Shown piece by piece: positions 16,333 to 25,811 of a stretch of 64,000 bases of DNA. The notes under the pieces are model-generated. The model ran no database searches. It saw nothing but the letters and a program-made list of their open reading frames with translations, and was not told where the DNA came from. Numbering within the stretch: position 1 is the first letter of the stretch; each line of letters opens with the position of its first letter. The position numbers and the translations under genes are program-made. Source of the stretch: Paludibacteraceae bacterium (GTDB lineage Bacteria > Bacteroidota > Bacteroidia > Bacteroidales > Paludibacteraceae); the NCBI GenBank assembly GCA_017551675.1, contig JAFZLC010000058.1:1-64000 (forward strand), in the 5' to 3' direction.

Positions 16333-18270
16333 ATGAATCAATTGAAAGGATATTTAAAGGGTGAAGTTCCCTCGTTATTGTGGAATCTCCTATTGGCCAT
16401 GTTGGCTTATATGGTGTGTCGTTTTATATACTGGGCTGAAAATTATAACACATTTTCGGGCATCTCTTTCAGTCAGTGGAGAGAGATCCTTATGGGAGGT
16501 GTGAAATTCGATCTTTCGGCTGTATTGTATACGAATATACTATTGATTGTTTTGTTGGCCATTCCATGTCATTGGAAATCAAAAATGTCGCCATTCATCG
16601 GTAAAATACTCTTTCTCATATTCAATGGTTTAGGTATTGTGATGAACCTGATGGATGCGGTCTATTTTAACTTTACGGGTCGACGCACCACTGCATCTGT
16701 TTTTCAGGAGTTTGCGGGAGAGGACAATCTCGCCTCTATCTTTATGACGGAGATTTTCCGCCATTGGTATTTGGTCTTGGCTGCTATCGCTCTGATATAT
16801 GCCCTATATAAGCTGTATAAGACGCCTGAATACAAGGAGGTTGAATTAAAGTATTATTATCCTATCCGAACCCTTTTGTTTGTCCTGATTATTTTTCTGA
16901 CGATTAATGGTATGAGAGGTGGTTTTGGAACGGCTGTTCGTCCGATTACCATCAGTAATGCCAATCAATATATCTCGCAACCATCGCAGGCGGCATTGGT
17001 GCTGAATACGCCATTCTCGGTGATTCGAACCTTTGGTAAGAAACCCTTTGTCACACCTTCTTATTTTCCACAGGAGACGTTGGAGCAACTTTACTCTCCC
17101 GTACACTATCCGACAGACACTCTTGCGTTTCAATCGAAGAACGTGGTGGTCTTGATTGTGGAGAGTTTTGGTAAGGAGTATATTGGAAGCCTAAATTCCT
17201 CGTTGGAACCGGGTGGTTATGAAGGTTATACCCCATTTGCGGATTCGTTGGTTAGCCGAAGTCTCACCTTCCGTTATTCGTATAGTAACGGACGAAAAAG
17301 TATCGATGGAATGCCCTCTATTTTATCTGGTATCCCCATGTTTGTGGAGCCGTTCTTCTTGACACCTGCCTCGTTGAACACGGTGAGTGGGTTGGCTGGC
17401 GAACTTTCCAAGAAAGGTTATTACACCGCCTTCTTCCATGGCGCACAGAACGGATCGATGGGATTTCAAGCTTTTGCGCGTTCATCGGGTTTTCAGGACT
17501 ATTACGGACGTACGGAGTATAACGAGGATACCCGCTTCCATGGTGATGAGGATTTTGACGGAACATGGGCCATTTGGGACGAGCCCTTCTTGCAGTTTTA
17601 TGCACAGAAGATGTCAGACTTCCATCAACCCTTCATGACGGCCGTTTTCACCGCGTCATCTCACCATCCGTTTGTCGTTCCTGAGCAATATAAGGATACA
17701 TTCCCAGAGGGACCGTTGATTATCCATAAATGCATTCGATACACCGATCATTCCCTACGTAAATTCTTTGAGTTTGCTTCGAAGCAGCCTTGGTATCAGA
17801 ACACGCTCTTTGTGTTGACGGCCGACCACTCCAATCTGACAGACCATGCTTATTATCAGACTGATTTAGGAAGGTTTAGTGTTCCAATCCTCTTCTTCGA
17901 CCCTTCAGGTGAGACGACAACGGGCATACAAGATGCGATTGCGCAGCAGATAGACATCATGCCTACTTTGTTGGGATTATTACACTATGATCAGCCGTAT
18001 GTCTCATTTGGATGTGATTTGTTGCATACACCGGTCGATTCATTATTTGCAGTCAATTATAGCAATGGCATCTATCAATATGTAAAGCAAGGACGTTTGT
18101 TGCAGTTTGACGGAGAGAAACCAGTTGGTTTTTATGCACTCTCCGACTCTCTTTTGATGAATAATCAGTTGGGTGACACAGAGCAACAAAAGTCGATGGA
18201 AAGCGAATTAAAAGCGATTATACAACAATATATGTCGCGTATGAATGAAGACCGTTTAGTGGTGAAATAA
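16333..18270 (+). CDS. LTA-synthase-family phosphotransferase (sulfatase fold)
   Basis: A 645-residue membrane protein with about five transmembrane helices (residues ~15-215) and a large extracytoplasmic alkaline-phosphatase/sulfatase-fold domain. Visible active-site elements: VVLIVESFGKEYIG (metal-binding Glu277), SNGRKSIDGMPS (Ser323 as probable nucleophile), TASSHHPF (His444/445) and LTADHSN (Asp498, His499). Family members move glycerol-phosphate or phosphoethanolamine from phospholipids to polymers or lipids. Gram-negative bacteria make no LTA, so the acceptor here is probably a surface glycan or lipid A (inference). It is monocistronic, with a strong hairpin after the stop. LTA synthase itself uses Thr as nucleophile; Ser here is common in these relatives. 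Confidence 0.85.
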   Translation: MNQLKGYLKGEVPSLLWNLLLAMLAYMVCRFIYWAENYNTFSGISFSQWREILMGGVKFDLSAVLYTNILLIVLLAIPCHWKSKMSPFIGKILFLIFNGLGIVMNLMDAVYFNFTGRRTTASVFQEFAGEDNLASIFMTEIFRHWYLVLAAIALIYALYKLYKTPEYKEVELKYYYPIRTLLFVLIIFLTINGMRGGFGTAVRPITISNANQYISQPSQAALVLNTPFSVIRTFGKKPFVTPSYFPQETLEQLYSPVHYPTDTLAFQSKNVVVLIVESFGKEYIGSLNSSLEPGGYEGYTPFADSLVSRSLTFRYSYSNGRKSIDGMPSILSGIPMFVEPFFLTPASLNTVSGLAGELSKKGYYTAFFHGAQNGSMGFQAFARSSGFQDYYGRTEYNEDTRFHGDEDFDGTWAIWDEPFLQFYAQKMSDFHQPFMTAVFTASSHHPFVVPEQYKDTFPEGPLIIHKCIRYTDHSLRKFFEFASKQPWYQNTLFVLTADHSNLTDHAYYQTDLGRFSVPILFFDPSGETTTGIQDAIAQQIDIMPTLLGLLHYDQPYVSFGCDLLHTPVDSLFAVNYSNGIYQYVKQGRLLQFDGEKPVGFYALSDSLLMNNQLGDTEQQKSMESELKAIIQQYMSRMNEDRLVVK

Positions 18271-18282
18271 GGATTTAAGCAA

Positions 18283-18315
18283 AAAAAGGGCGTATCTTCA
18301 AGATACACCCTTTTT
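18283..18315. terminator. Bidirectional terminator
   Basis: AAAAAGGGCGTATCTT and AAGATACACCCTTTTT (one C/A mismatch on plus, a G-U pair on minus) form a 16-bp stem with a 1-nt centre between two convergent genes. A/T runs flank both sides, so it should serve both. Confidence 0.8.
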
Positions 18316-18361
18316 GCAAGTAGATTTTGTGTTATGTAAAATTATGAAATGTTGTGTCTGT

Positions 18362-19552
18362 TTATTTGATAAACTTGAAAGAAACGCCGTTGGTGCGTAG
18401 GAAATAGACACCTTTGCTCAGAGAAGAGATATTAATACCCTCTGGAGTCATAACACCTGTCATAATTACTTTACCAGAAACATCAGATATGAAATAATCA
18501 TATTGATTTTCTTCATTGTTACAGATTTTCAAAACCTCACCATCATAGCAAATATATTGGTCGCCGCTCATAGAAATTGAAACTCCTACAGAAGCAGCAG
18601 CTTTTTTAGCACGTATTTTATTAAGGAATTTTACCATATCACCAGTTAAACTTCCTTCTACTCCGTGGCCTCCACCATGAGGATGGTATTCACAATCTTC
18701 AACGCCAGCTCTTTGAAGGTCATCGAAGAACATCTTACCTTCACATTGAGGAACAGTACCATCAGAAGAACCGTGTGCTACGAAAACAGGAGCATCTGTT
18801 GCATCGATGTATTCTGTTGCAGAAAGTAGAGCGTGTCTGTCAGGACAACTTTGTGCGTTACAGCCACCTACGATATCATCCTCTGGAGCCATACCAGCAT
18901 CGGTACCAGCACAATGTTTGTTACGACAATCTACAGGGCCAGACCAATCGCATGCTGCATCCACCCAGCTACTTTCGTTGGTATATCTACCAAGATCACC
19001 TTCAATATCTGCAGAGGCAGATCCTTTTGTGTAAACGCCCTTCACGTTTCTAGAAGTAGCCATTACAGAAGCAAGGTGACCTCCTGATGAGAATCCTGAA
19101 ACAGCAATGAAGGAAGTATCAATGCCATATTTTTCTGCATTTCCACGTAGGAAACGTACCAATGCTTTGATGTCATTGATTTGTGCTGGCCATTTAGCAT
19201 CTGATATACTTCTGTGATTTGGATTCACCAAGATATATCCTGCTTCCAATACAGCAACACCTACGGTACCTTGGTCGGCACTACCCTTCATATTGTTCAT
19301 CATCCAAGCACTACCATATATATGGATAAGTACAGGATGCTTGTCGTTACCGTCATCCTTTGGAAAATAGATATCCATTTTATGTCCTGTTGCATTGTCA
19401 CCAACATAGTCGATATCCTTTTCGGATTTATAACTGTTGATACCACCTTGGTTGCCGGCACCATCACCGTTTAGCCCAGGATTCCAACCCCAACCTTGGG
19501 AAAAAGCATTAAGACTTAATAGACTTAATACGAATAGTAAAATCTTTTTCAT
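18362..19552 (-). CDS. Secreted alpha/beta-hydrolase esterase with T9SS-type tail
   Basis: A 396-residue protein. Signal peptide residues 1-18 (LLSLNAFS); alpha/beta-hydrolase domain ~45-315 with HPVLIHIYGSAW (oxyanion-hole region, normally HGG, here IYG), GFSSGG (nucleophile Ser155), AHGSSDGTVP (Asp264) and HGGGHGVEG (His296). Six Cys lie between residues 200 and 287, probably as disulfides. The last ~70 residues (ISDVSGKVI, then ISSLSKGVYFLR) resemble a T9SS type A sorting domain. The fold fits carbohydrate or feruloyl esterases. The two GH43 genes on the same strand upstream suggest it removes acyl groups from arabinoxylan (inference). It starts its own unit after the GH43 terminator. Confidence 0.8.
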   Translation of the reverse strand: MKKILLFVLSLLSLNAFSQGWGWNPGLNGDGAGNQGGINSYKSEKDIDYVGDNATGHKMDIYFPKDDGNDKHPVLIHIYGSAWMMNNMKGSADQGTVGVAVLEAGYILVNPNHRSISDAKWPAQINDIKALVRFLRGNAEKYGIDTSFIAVSGFSSGGHLASVMATSRNVKGVYTKGSASADIEGDLGRYTNESSWVDAACDWSGPVDCRNKHCAGTDAGMAPEDDIVGGCNAQSCPDRHALLSATEYIDATDAPVFVAHGSSDGTVPQCEGKMFFDDLQRAGVEDCEYHPHGGGHGVEGSLTGDMVKFLNKIRAKKAAASVGVSISMSGDQYICYDGEVLKICNNEENQYDYFISDVSGKVIMTGVMTPEGINISSLSKGVYFLRTNGVSFKFIK

Positions 19553-19719
19553 GATGTAAAAAATATAAAGATTAAAGTTAATAATGTTTAATAATGGTTC
19601 TTTTTAAAATCTTGTCTATCTGATAATTAAAAAGCGATGCTAAAATAGATTGAAACAAAACTTAGAATTTGTACTTTTGTTGCAAAAACTTGGATTTTTT
19701 TTTCAAAATGGGAAAAAAA

Positions 19720-19749
19720 GGCGTCTCAAACAAAAAAAATTGAGACGCC
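19720..19749 (-). terminator. Terminator of the downstream GH43 gene
   Basis: On the minus strand GGCGTCTCAA pairs with TTGAGACGCC (perfect 10 bp, 10-nt loop) and is followed by seven T residues. It lies 40 nt past the stop at 19790. Confidence 0.85.
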
Positions 19750-19789
19750 CCGATAAAGAATAAAAATTCTTCGATGAAAAAACGTTTTT

Positions 19790-22402
19790 TTATTTCACAA
19801 TAATTTTTTTACTGAAACAATTATTGGTGGTATAAATTCGTAGAATGAAAATGCCATTCAGTTCGTTTGGTAGTTCCATCTCGGTTGTGGCAGATGTGAG
19901 TGCTACCCTTCCCGTTTGGTCAATCAGTTCCATTCTTGAAATATTGTCCACACCTGATACCTGTAGATGGTGGATGGCTGGATTAGGAGAAACGAGTAGG
20001 TTCTCTTCTTGCGATATTTCTGTGTTTGTTGCTGTTCCTTTTGGTAATATAGTGACTTCAACACTCTCAGCGATGATATTCTCTTCGCAGGAACGTTCCA
20101 TATAGATTGGAGAATTTACATTCTTGCCAATCTTGAAGCAGTTGAAATCGGCGTACCCTCCCGTGCTTTTGGTTCCATAATTGAAGAGTCCGTATCGATA
20201 GCCTGTGAAGTGTGTTAATTCATACTTCATACCAAGGGTGTTGCCGATAGTCTGCCATGAGGATCCGTCTAGACTATAATAGAAATTAGCTTTATCTGCC
20301 TGATTTTGGTAGTTCATATCGATGCGCAACCACACCTCATCTTGCGAAAGCGGTTGACTGGCGATCTCTTTGCCATCATTCATCATCACAATCGATTTGC
20401 TATTGCCAGAGACCTTCACTCCCACCCAGCCATAGATATCTTGCAGGGCTACCAATCCGGCGCAATCTCCGTCTTTCATGCCTTTGGTGTTGAGTTGTGT
20501 CCATCCAGAACAATTTGGTCCAAATGTGCGCTGTGTGAGCGTGTTTTGTGTAGCTTCTACATCGGAGTCTGTCCTGCCGTTAGTCAGACGGAGAACACCG
20601 TTGGAGAGCGACCAGTATCTATTGTCTGGATTGTGGTTCCATTGCCATTCCAAAGGTAGTGTCTCCTCATCGAAATCATCGGAGGTGACGATGCCATATC
20701 CATCCTCTTGTGCGGCTGCCATGGAGAGTGTGGATGGCACCTTACCATTGTTGCCTAACACGGGCCAATCATTACTCCAGCTGACAGGCAGCAAGTAAGG
20801 AATACGTCCGACAGATCCATGATCTTGGAAGAACATACCATACCAATCACCTTCAGGTGTGTCGAAAATACCTCCCTGAGCCACACCATTGTCTTGCAAC
20901 AACACCTTTCCTTCGAAAGATCCTGTGAGGGATTTTGAACGATAACAGAGTACGGAACGACAAGAGCCTGCTGGCCATGAAATGAGGAATACGTAGTAGT
21001 AGCCATTGCGTTTCATCACCTGAGAACCCTCACATTCCACGTAGAAATTAGAACCTGCTATTTGTGCAGGTTTGTTGATTAGTGTGCGAGAGTTGTTTTT
21101 TGATGACATGGCATCGGCAGATAGTTCTACGATGTTGATGTTGCCAGAGCCATAGATGACGTAGACTTTGCCGTCGTCATCGAGCAATAATGAAGGGTCG
21201 TGATAGAATGGCAGAGTGGCTGTTTCCCACTGTCCGCTGGTGATATCTTTTGTTTTGAAGATATGTGTTTTGTTGGTGGAATAAGAAGGTGTCAGCACGT
21301 ACCATGTACCATCTTTGTATTTGATGCTACTTGCCCAAGAACCTTTTCCGTATGCATTCTTTCCGTTGGTCATATTGAGGTTGTCATTGTTACCAAGGGC
21401 TTGATGTGCATAGTTGATGGTATGCCAGCGCACGAGGTCTTTGGAAGCCATGATTGGAACGCCAGGGTTCATGTGCATGGTGGTGCTGGCCATGTAGTAG
21501 GTGTCTTCTACACGAGTGACGGAGACGTCGGGTATGTCAGCCCAAATGATTGGGTTGCTGACGGTATGTTTTTGTCCGTCAAAATCAGTAGCAATCAGTC
21601 CGCATCCTGTCTTCACCTGAGATAATACATAGTGACCAGTTTGTCCCTCATATTCCTCTGGAATAACCGATTCGAAGGAACCTTTGCAGGAGACATGTTC
21701 TTTTAACAGTGTGTTCTCTCCGTTAGAGGAGACCCAGCTGAGGTTGTAGAGGTTGTTGTTCTCGTCGTTGGTAGTCCAACCGACGGTGAAAGGAGCGGCA
21801 GCAACCACTTTGGAATCGGCAGTTGGAGAGGTGAATTTGTACACCACCTTTTGACTCTTAGGACGAAAAACGATTTTGTCGATGTTGCAATAGTCAGAAA
21901 GGATCTCCAAACGCAATGTGTGAGAGCCAGTAGTGATCTCTTTTGTGGTTCCTGTTATGATTTTATACACGGACCAACTACCTGTATTAGGTACACTAAT
22001 CGTACCTGTAACATCCTTTCCATCGATGGAAAGAGAGAAGGCTGAACCATCCAATCCGGAAGCCACGTAGGCAGAGAAGACGTATTGATCCGTAGTATCA
22101 ACCTGAATGGTGTAGTCCAACCACTCCCCTTTTTTTGTCCAACCCAGCACATAACCATTGTTGGCGCAGGTGTCGAGGTCTACTCCCTCATTTGGACGAT
22201 AAGCCCCACCTTGGTTCTCATCGTCTTCGTCATAATATCCCACATTTTGTCCTCCTTCATTGAAGTTTTCCACCTCGATACAACCGGGGATGGAAAGTGG
22301 GATGTCGTTAAATGTACCAGCAGCATATAGGCTCCCTGTTAAAAAAAGAGATAGATGTAATGCTGCTAGTTTCGTGTTTAGTGTCAGTTTATTCATGTTC
22401 AT
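19790..22402 (-). CDS. Secreted GH43 beta-xylosidase/arabinofuranosidase with CBM6
   Basis: From ATG 22402 (MNMNKLTLNT...), 870 residues. An ATG at 22453 is open in frame but would precede a normal signal peptide with an odd extension lying in the terminator of the previous gene, so 22402 is preferred. Order: signal peptide (~1-28); CBM6 (IEVENFNEGG...VLGWTKKGEWLDY); linker; five-bladed GH43 catalytic domain beginning IWADIPDVSVTRVEDTYYM (base Asp), with HDPSLLLDDDGKVYV and FYVECEGSQVMKRNGYYYV (acid Glu); GH43-associated C-terminal beta-sandwich (FGPNCSGW, GYRYGLFNYGT); and a T9SS type A tail (LLVSPNPAIHHLQVSG). Likely substrate arabinoxylan side chains or xylo-oligosaccharides (family knowledge plus context). 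Confidence 0.85.
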   Translation of the reverse strand: MNMNKLTLNTKLAALHLSLFLTGSLYAAGTFNDIPLSIPGCIEVENFNEGGQNVGYYDEDDENQGGAYRPNEGVDLDTCANNGYVLGWTKKGEWLDYTIQVDTTDQYVFSAYVASGLDGSAFSLSIDGKDVTGTISVPNTGSWSVYKIITGTTKEITTGSHTLRLEILSDYCNIDKIVFRPKSQKVVYKFTSPTADSKVVAAAPFTVGWTTNDENNNLYNLSWVSSNGENTLLKEHVSCKGSFESVIPEEYEGQTGHYVLSQVKTGCGLIATDFDGQKHTVSNPIIWADIPDVSVTRVEDTYYMASTTMHMNPGVPIMASKDLVRWHTINYAHQALGNNDNLNMTNGKNAYGKGSWASSIKYKDGTWYVLTPSYSTNKTHIFKTKDITSGQWETATLPFYHDPSLLLDDDGKVYVIYGSGNINIVELSADAMSSKNNSRTLINKPAQIAGSNFYVECEGSQVMKRNGYYYVFLISWPAGSCRSVLCYRSKSLTGSFEGKVLLQDNGVAQGGIFDTPEGDWYGMFFQDHGSVGRIPYLLPVSWSNDWPVLGNNGKVPSTLSMAAAQEDGYGIVTSDDFDEETLPLEWQWNHNPDNRYWSLSNGVLRLTNGRTDSDVEATQNTLTQRTFGPNCSGWTQLNTKGMKDGDCAGLVALQDIYGWVGVKVSGNSKSIVMMNDGKEIASQPLSQDEVWLRIDMNYQNQADKANFYYSLDGSSWQTIGNTLGMKYELTHFTGYRYGLFNYGTKSTGGYADFNCFKIGKNVNSPIYMERSCEENIIAESVEVTILPKGTATNTEISQEENLLVSPNPAIHHLQVSGVDNISRMELIDQTGRVALTSATTEMELPNELNGIFILRIYTTNNCFSKKIIVK

Positions 22403-22433
22403 ATAGTACAGTTTATTCAGTTGTTCATAGTAG

Positions 22434-22476
22434 TAAAAAAAGAGACTCTGCACCCATGGTGCAGGTGTAGAGTCTC
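22434..22476 (-). terminator. Terminator between the two GH43 genes
   Basis: A 13-bp stem with one G-U pair (GAGACTCTGCACC at 22442-22454 with GGTGTAGAGTCTC at 22464-22476), followed on the minus strand by seven T residues. It shows that the two GH43 genes need not share a full transcript. Confidence 0.85.
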
Positions 22477-22508
22477 GTGTGAAGTTTCTTTTAACTTCAG
22501 TTGAATTA

Positions 22509-24932
22509 TTATTTGACTATGATTAGTCGTGCGTTTTCGTCTTTTTTGTTTTTTACAAGGTAGGCTCCGGTCGGATAATTTGTGTTTTTCAGGTCATTAG
22601 AGAGGTCACCATGAGATTTGATGGAACCTAACCAAGTACCGCCAGTTGAGAAAATATCATATTCTATTAGTTCATTATTAGCAATGTTTTGAATACCACT
22701 AGGGTTAGAAGCTTCGAATTTGATATAGTCGATATTGACAAAATCGGCATCGATGCCCACTTTGAGGATATGTTTACCTTTCGACAATTTAGTGGTTTTG
22801 CCGCTGATTGCTTCATAGGTACTCCAGTCACTACCCGTTTTAGGTACGCTGATAGAGCCGTCGGAAATCACTTTGTCGTCTAAATAGAGGGTGAAAGCGG
22901 AGCTCTCCACACCAGAAGCAACCAATGCTTCCCACGTGTAGGTGTCGTCATATTTCACCTCCACAGTATATTCGAACCACTCTCCTTTTTGAGTCCAACC
23001 CAACACATAACCACCGTTACCGTTTACATCTAGGTCGACACCCTCATCAAGACGGTATTCCTCACCTTGATTAGCATCATCTGCATCGTTGTAAGCATAA
23101 CCAGCACCACCCACATCGTAGCGTTCCATTTCAATGGTACCAGGAAGTGTTTGTGCCACACCCTCGTAAGGACCTTGAGCGATACGAGCCTTAACGGAAA
23201 CCTCAGCCGTTTCATATTCCTTACCTGAGTTGTCGAACAAGATAGCTCTGAAGGAGTATGTACCAGGTTCAGGAATTGTATATTCGGTTGTATAAGGAGC
23301 ATTGTCGCTTGTACCGATCAGTTCGTCGCCAAGATAGAAGTTAGCTTTGTTGATAGCTGATTCAGAAGTGGTGGCAGTCAGTGTGATGGTAGCAGGAGCC
23401 TCTACAGAAGTCTCTGAAACCTCGATAGAAACATCAGCTTTCTTAAACATCCAATAATCGAAATCAAATGAACCAGAGAATACGAAGAAGAGGTCGCAAG
23501 TACCAGCGATTGGTGAAGAGAGACGAGCAGAAACCTCTTTCAACTGTCCACCAGTATTAGGTACTTCAAGGTAACCGATAACCTCACCATCAGCTTTGTT
23601 TTTACAAATCTTGATGGCTGCAGATTTGGTAGATGATACTTTAGCGGAGAATACGCTAGCACCCGTACCGAAGTCAACACCAGCAAGACCGATCCAGTCA
23701 CCCTTGTCGATTGAAGAGACAATCATGTTAGAAACGTCAGAAGAACCCTTCTTTGTTTCGATTCCACCCATCCAGCAGAAGGTCTCAGCCTCTGTTTTCT
23801 CAAAAGGATCGTGATATTGGATTTGTTTAACACCAGCCTCAGAACCTTTAGATTTAGTGATGGTACCATTGCTTGTGTTTACGTTTACATAGTCGATGTT
23901 AGTGGAACGATAGTCACCGCTAGCACCTTGTGCATTTTGAAGCATTCTGGCATGATAGGTCATGTACCATGTACCTTTGAATTCGAACATAGCATGGTGG
24001 TTGTTACCTCCATGATTACCACTAAGGAACTCATCTTGGTTGAGGTAAGCTACGCCTGTATAAGTGAAAGGTCCCATTGGTTTGTCACTGGTCATATAGC
24101 ATATCTGAGCATTGCTCATTGGGTTACCCGTACATTTCCAGTTAGAACAATAGCTATAGATGTATTTTCCACCGATTTTGTTTATACCAGAATCCTCGAA
24201 CAAATAAGGAGGATTGATGGCAGCAGGGGCTCCGTCCAAATTGACCATGTCAGCTTTGAGTTTAGCCACACGAGCCGTACCAGGGTCCGCATCTTTTCCA
24301 GAAGGAACACCACCACCGAAATAGATGTAACCAGTACCATCATCATCAATCAAGACAGCAGGGTCAAATATCCATTCAACGTTTCCACAGTTTTGAGTGC
24401 TTCTATTGGCAAGAGCGTTTCCTCTAGGGTCAGTCCAAGGTCCCCAAGGATTGTCGCTGGTAAGAACTCCGATACCACCACCGTTGTCAGCAAAATAAAG
24501 GAAGAATCTCTCCTTTCCGTCGATTATCTTGTGACAAGCAGAAGGCGCCCAAGAGTTGCTTGCCCATTTAGCAGGACCGGAACCATTACGACCTGCAACA
24601 TCCATGACACCATGGTCGGTCCAGTTCACCATGTCTTTAGAAGACATACAGTTAATGGTTTTAATAGCAGCATATGAGTTCGTACTGTTAGGATGCGAAT
24701 CATACTCTTGTTGGTCGTTGGTCATATAGATGTATACCTCATCGTTATAAATCATGGCGAATGGGTCTGCACCATAGCGTGTTATATATGCGGGATTGTG
24801 GTTTGATAGTGATTTAGGACCTTTGGCTAATTGAATACCATCAAACTGTCTTGCCAATTCTGCATCGTCAGCAAAACTGGTTCCCGCTATCATCATAAAT
24901 AGACTTGTAATTGTAATGAATTTGTTTCTCAT
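22509..24932 (-). CDS. Secreted GH43 enzyme with two CBM6 modules and Ig domain
   Basis: An 807-residue protein. Signal peptide (~1-21, ending GTSFA); GH43 catalytic domain ~45-370 with YGADPFAMIYNDEVYIY (base Asp), WAPSACHKI, PAVLIDDDGTGYIYFGG and GGNNHHAMFEFKGTWYM; a first CBM6 ~375-505 (EAETFCWMGGIE, then FDFDYWMFK); a bacterial Ig-like module ~508-590 (FYLGDELIGTSDNAPY); a second CBM6 ~598-745, closely related to the CBM6 of the neighbouring GH43 gene (VLGWTQKGEWFEY); and a T9SS type A tail (TGGTWLGSI, then TGAYLVK). The catalytic domain resembles arabinoxylan arabinofuranohydrolase/xylanase types. No SusC/SusD pair lies nearby, so these enzymes probably act outside the cell. Confidence 0.85.
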   Translation of the reverse strand: MRNKFITITSLFMMIAGTSFADDAELARQFDGIQLAKGPKSLSNHNPAYITRYGADPFAMIYNDEVYIYMTNDQQEYDSHPNSTNSYAAIKTINCMSSKDMVNWTDHGVMDVAGRNGSGPAKWASNSWAPSACHKIIDGKERFFLYFADNGGGIGVLTSDNPWGPWTDPRGNALANRSTQNCGNVEWIFDPAVLIDDDGTGYIYFGGGVPSGKDADPGTARVAKLKADMVNLDGAPAAINPPYLFEDSGINKIGGKYIYSYCSNWKCTGNPMSNAQICYMTSDKPMGPFTYTGVAYLNQDEFLSGNHGGNNHHAMFEFKGTWYMTYHARMLQNAQGASGDYRSTNIDYVNVNTSNGTITKSKGSEAGVKQIQYHDPFEKTEAETFCWMGGIETKKGSSDVSNMIVSSIDKGDWIGLAGVDFGTGASVFSAKVSSTKSAAIKICKNKADGEVIGYLEVPNTGGQLKEVSARLSSPIAGTCDLFFVFSGSFDFDYWMFKKADVSIEVSETSVEAPATITLTATTSESAINKANFYLGDELIGTSDNAPYTTEYTIPEPGTYSFRAILFDNSGKEYETAEVSVKARIAQGPYEGVAQTLPGTIEMERYDVGGAGYAYNDADDANQGEEYRLDEGVDLDVNGNGGYVLGWTQKGEWFEYTVEVKYDDTYTWEALVASGVESSAFTLYLDDKVISDGSISVPKTGSDWSTYEAISGKTTKLSKGKHILKVGIDADFVNIDYIKFEASNPSGIQNIANNELIEYDIFSTGGTWLGSIKSHGDLSNDLKNTNYPTGAYLVKNKKDENARLIIVK

Positions 24933-25204
24933 GGTTTTCTTTATTAATAGTTCGTTATTTTCAATATTTAAGTTTGATATTTACAACATAAATCGTTTGT
25001 TTATTTTTTTTTGACGATACAAAGAAAAGGGAAAAGAAAAAACTTTGGGTGTAATATTATTTCAAATGATGGAAATTTTGTTGCAATACGTGTGTTCTAC
25101 ACTATGAAAATACGGGCATTTTTGACAGAAAAAAGGTAGAGATGATGGATTTCACCTCTCTATAATGAGCATTTTGACGTCTCAAAGGACGGAAAATAGG
25201 GCTA

Positions 25205-25573
25205 TTATTTATAAAAGACAAAGAAGACTGCCATGATTAAGCAGACGAAGGCAGCAATATGATTCCAGTGAATGGTCTCTCCCTTAAACATAAAGGTGAT
25301 GATGATGGAAAAGACGGTGATGGAGATGACTTCCTGAATCACTTTTAGTTGAACCAATGAAAAAGGACCGCCCGTGATTTGCGAGCCAATCCGGTTGGCA
25401 GGAATCATGAAACAATATTCTACCAAGGCGATACCCCAACTGAATAGGATGATTAGGTATAGAGGCCAATCCGTGGAGATTTTCATCTCTTGAAGTTTCA
25501 AATTACCATACCATGCAAATGTCATGAAGACATTTGAAATAATTAAAAGCAGAATAGTCAACCAAATTTTCAT
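25205..25573 (-). CDS. DMT-superfamily small membrane protein (DUF486)
   Basis: A 122-residue protein made almost entirely of four transmembrane helices (about 5-20, 36-54, 70-98, 103-121) with FAWYGNLK, PANRIGSQ and GPFSLVQLKVIQEVISI. These match the DUF486/DMT family of small EmrE-like proteins (Pfam PF04342). The substrate is unknown; the family probably assembles as dimers. It stands alone between the GH43 gene and a rightward lipoprotein. Nothing in the neighbourhood indicates a transported compound. Confidence 0.8.
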   Translation of the reverse strand: MKIWLTILLLIISNVFMTFAWYGNLKLQEMKISTDWPLYLIILFSWGIALVEYCFMIPANRIGSQITGGPFSLVQLKVIQEVISITVFSIIITFMFKGETIHWNHIAAFVCLIMAVFFVFYK

Positions 25574-25811
25574 TTTTCCTGTTGCTAAAAAAACGGTGCA
25601 AAGGTAGAAAAAAATAAATTGAGTTCACCTTTTTGTATCTTGAAAAGAGTATTTGTGAAAAATTTTATATAAAACTTTGAAATTTTGAATAAAATAAATA
25701 ATTTTGAAAAACGTTTGTGACGTAAATCTTCAGTGATTGAGTATAATAGGGTTCTTGCAATTGCTGGAGAATAGGGATATTTAGAACCTCCTTTAATTTA
25801 ATTTTTTTATT

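Noticed and set aside
23811-24677. 288-codon plus-strand frame
   Set aside because: Entirely antisense to the GH43 gene, low-quality composition rich in Val/Thr/Ser; a codon-bias shadow.
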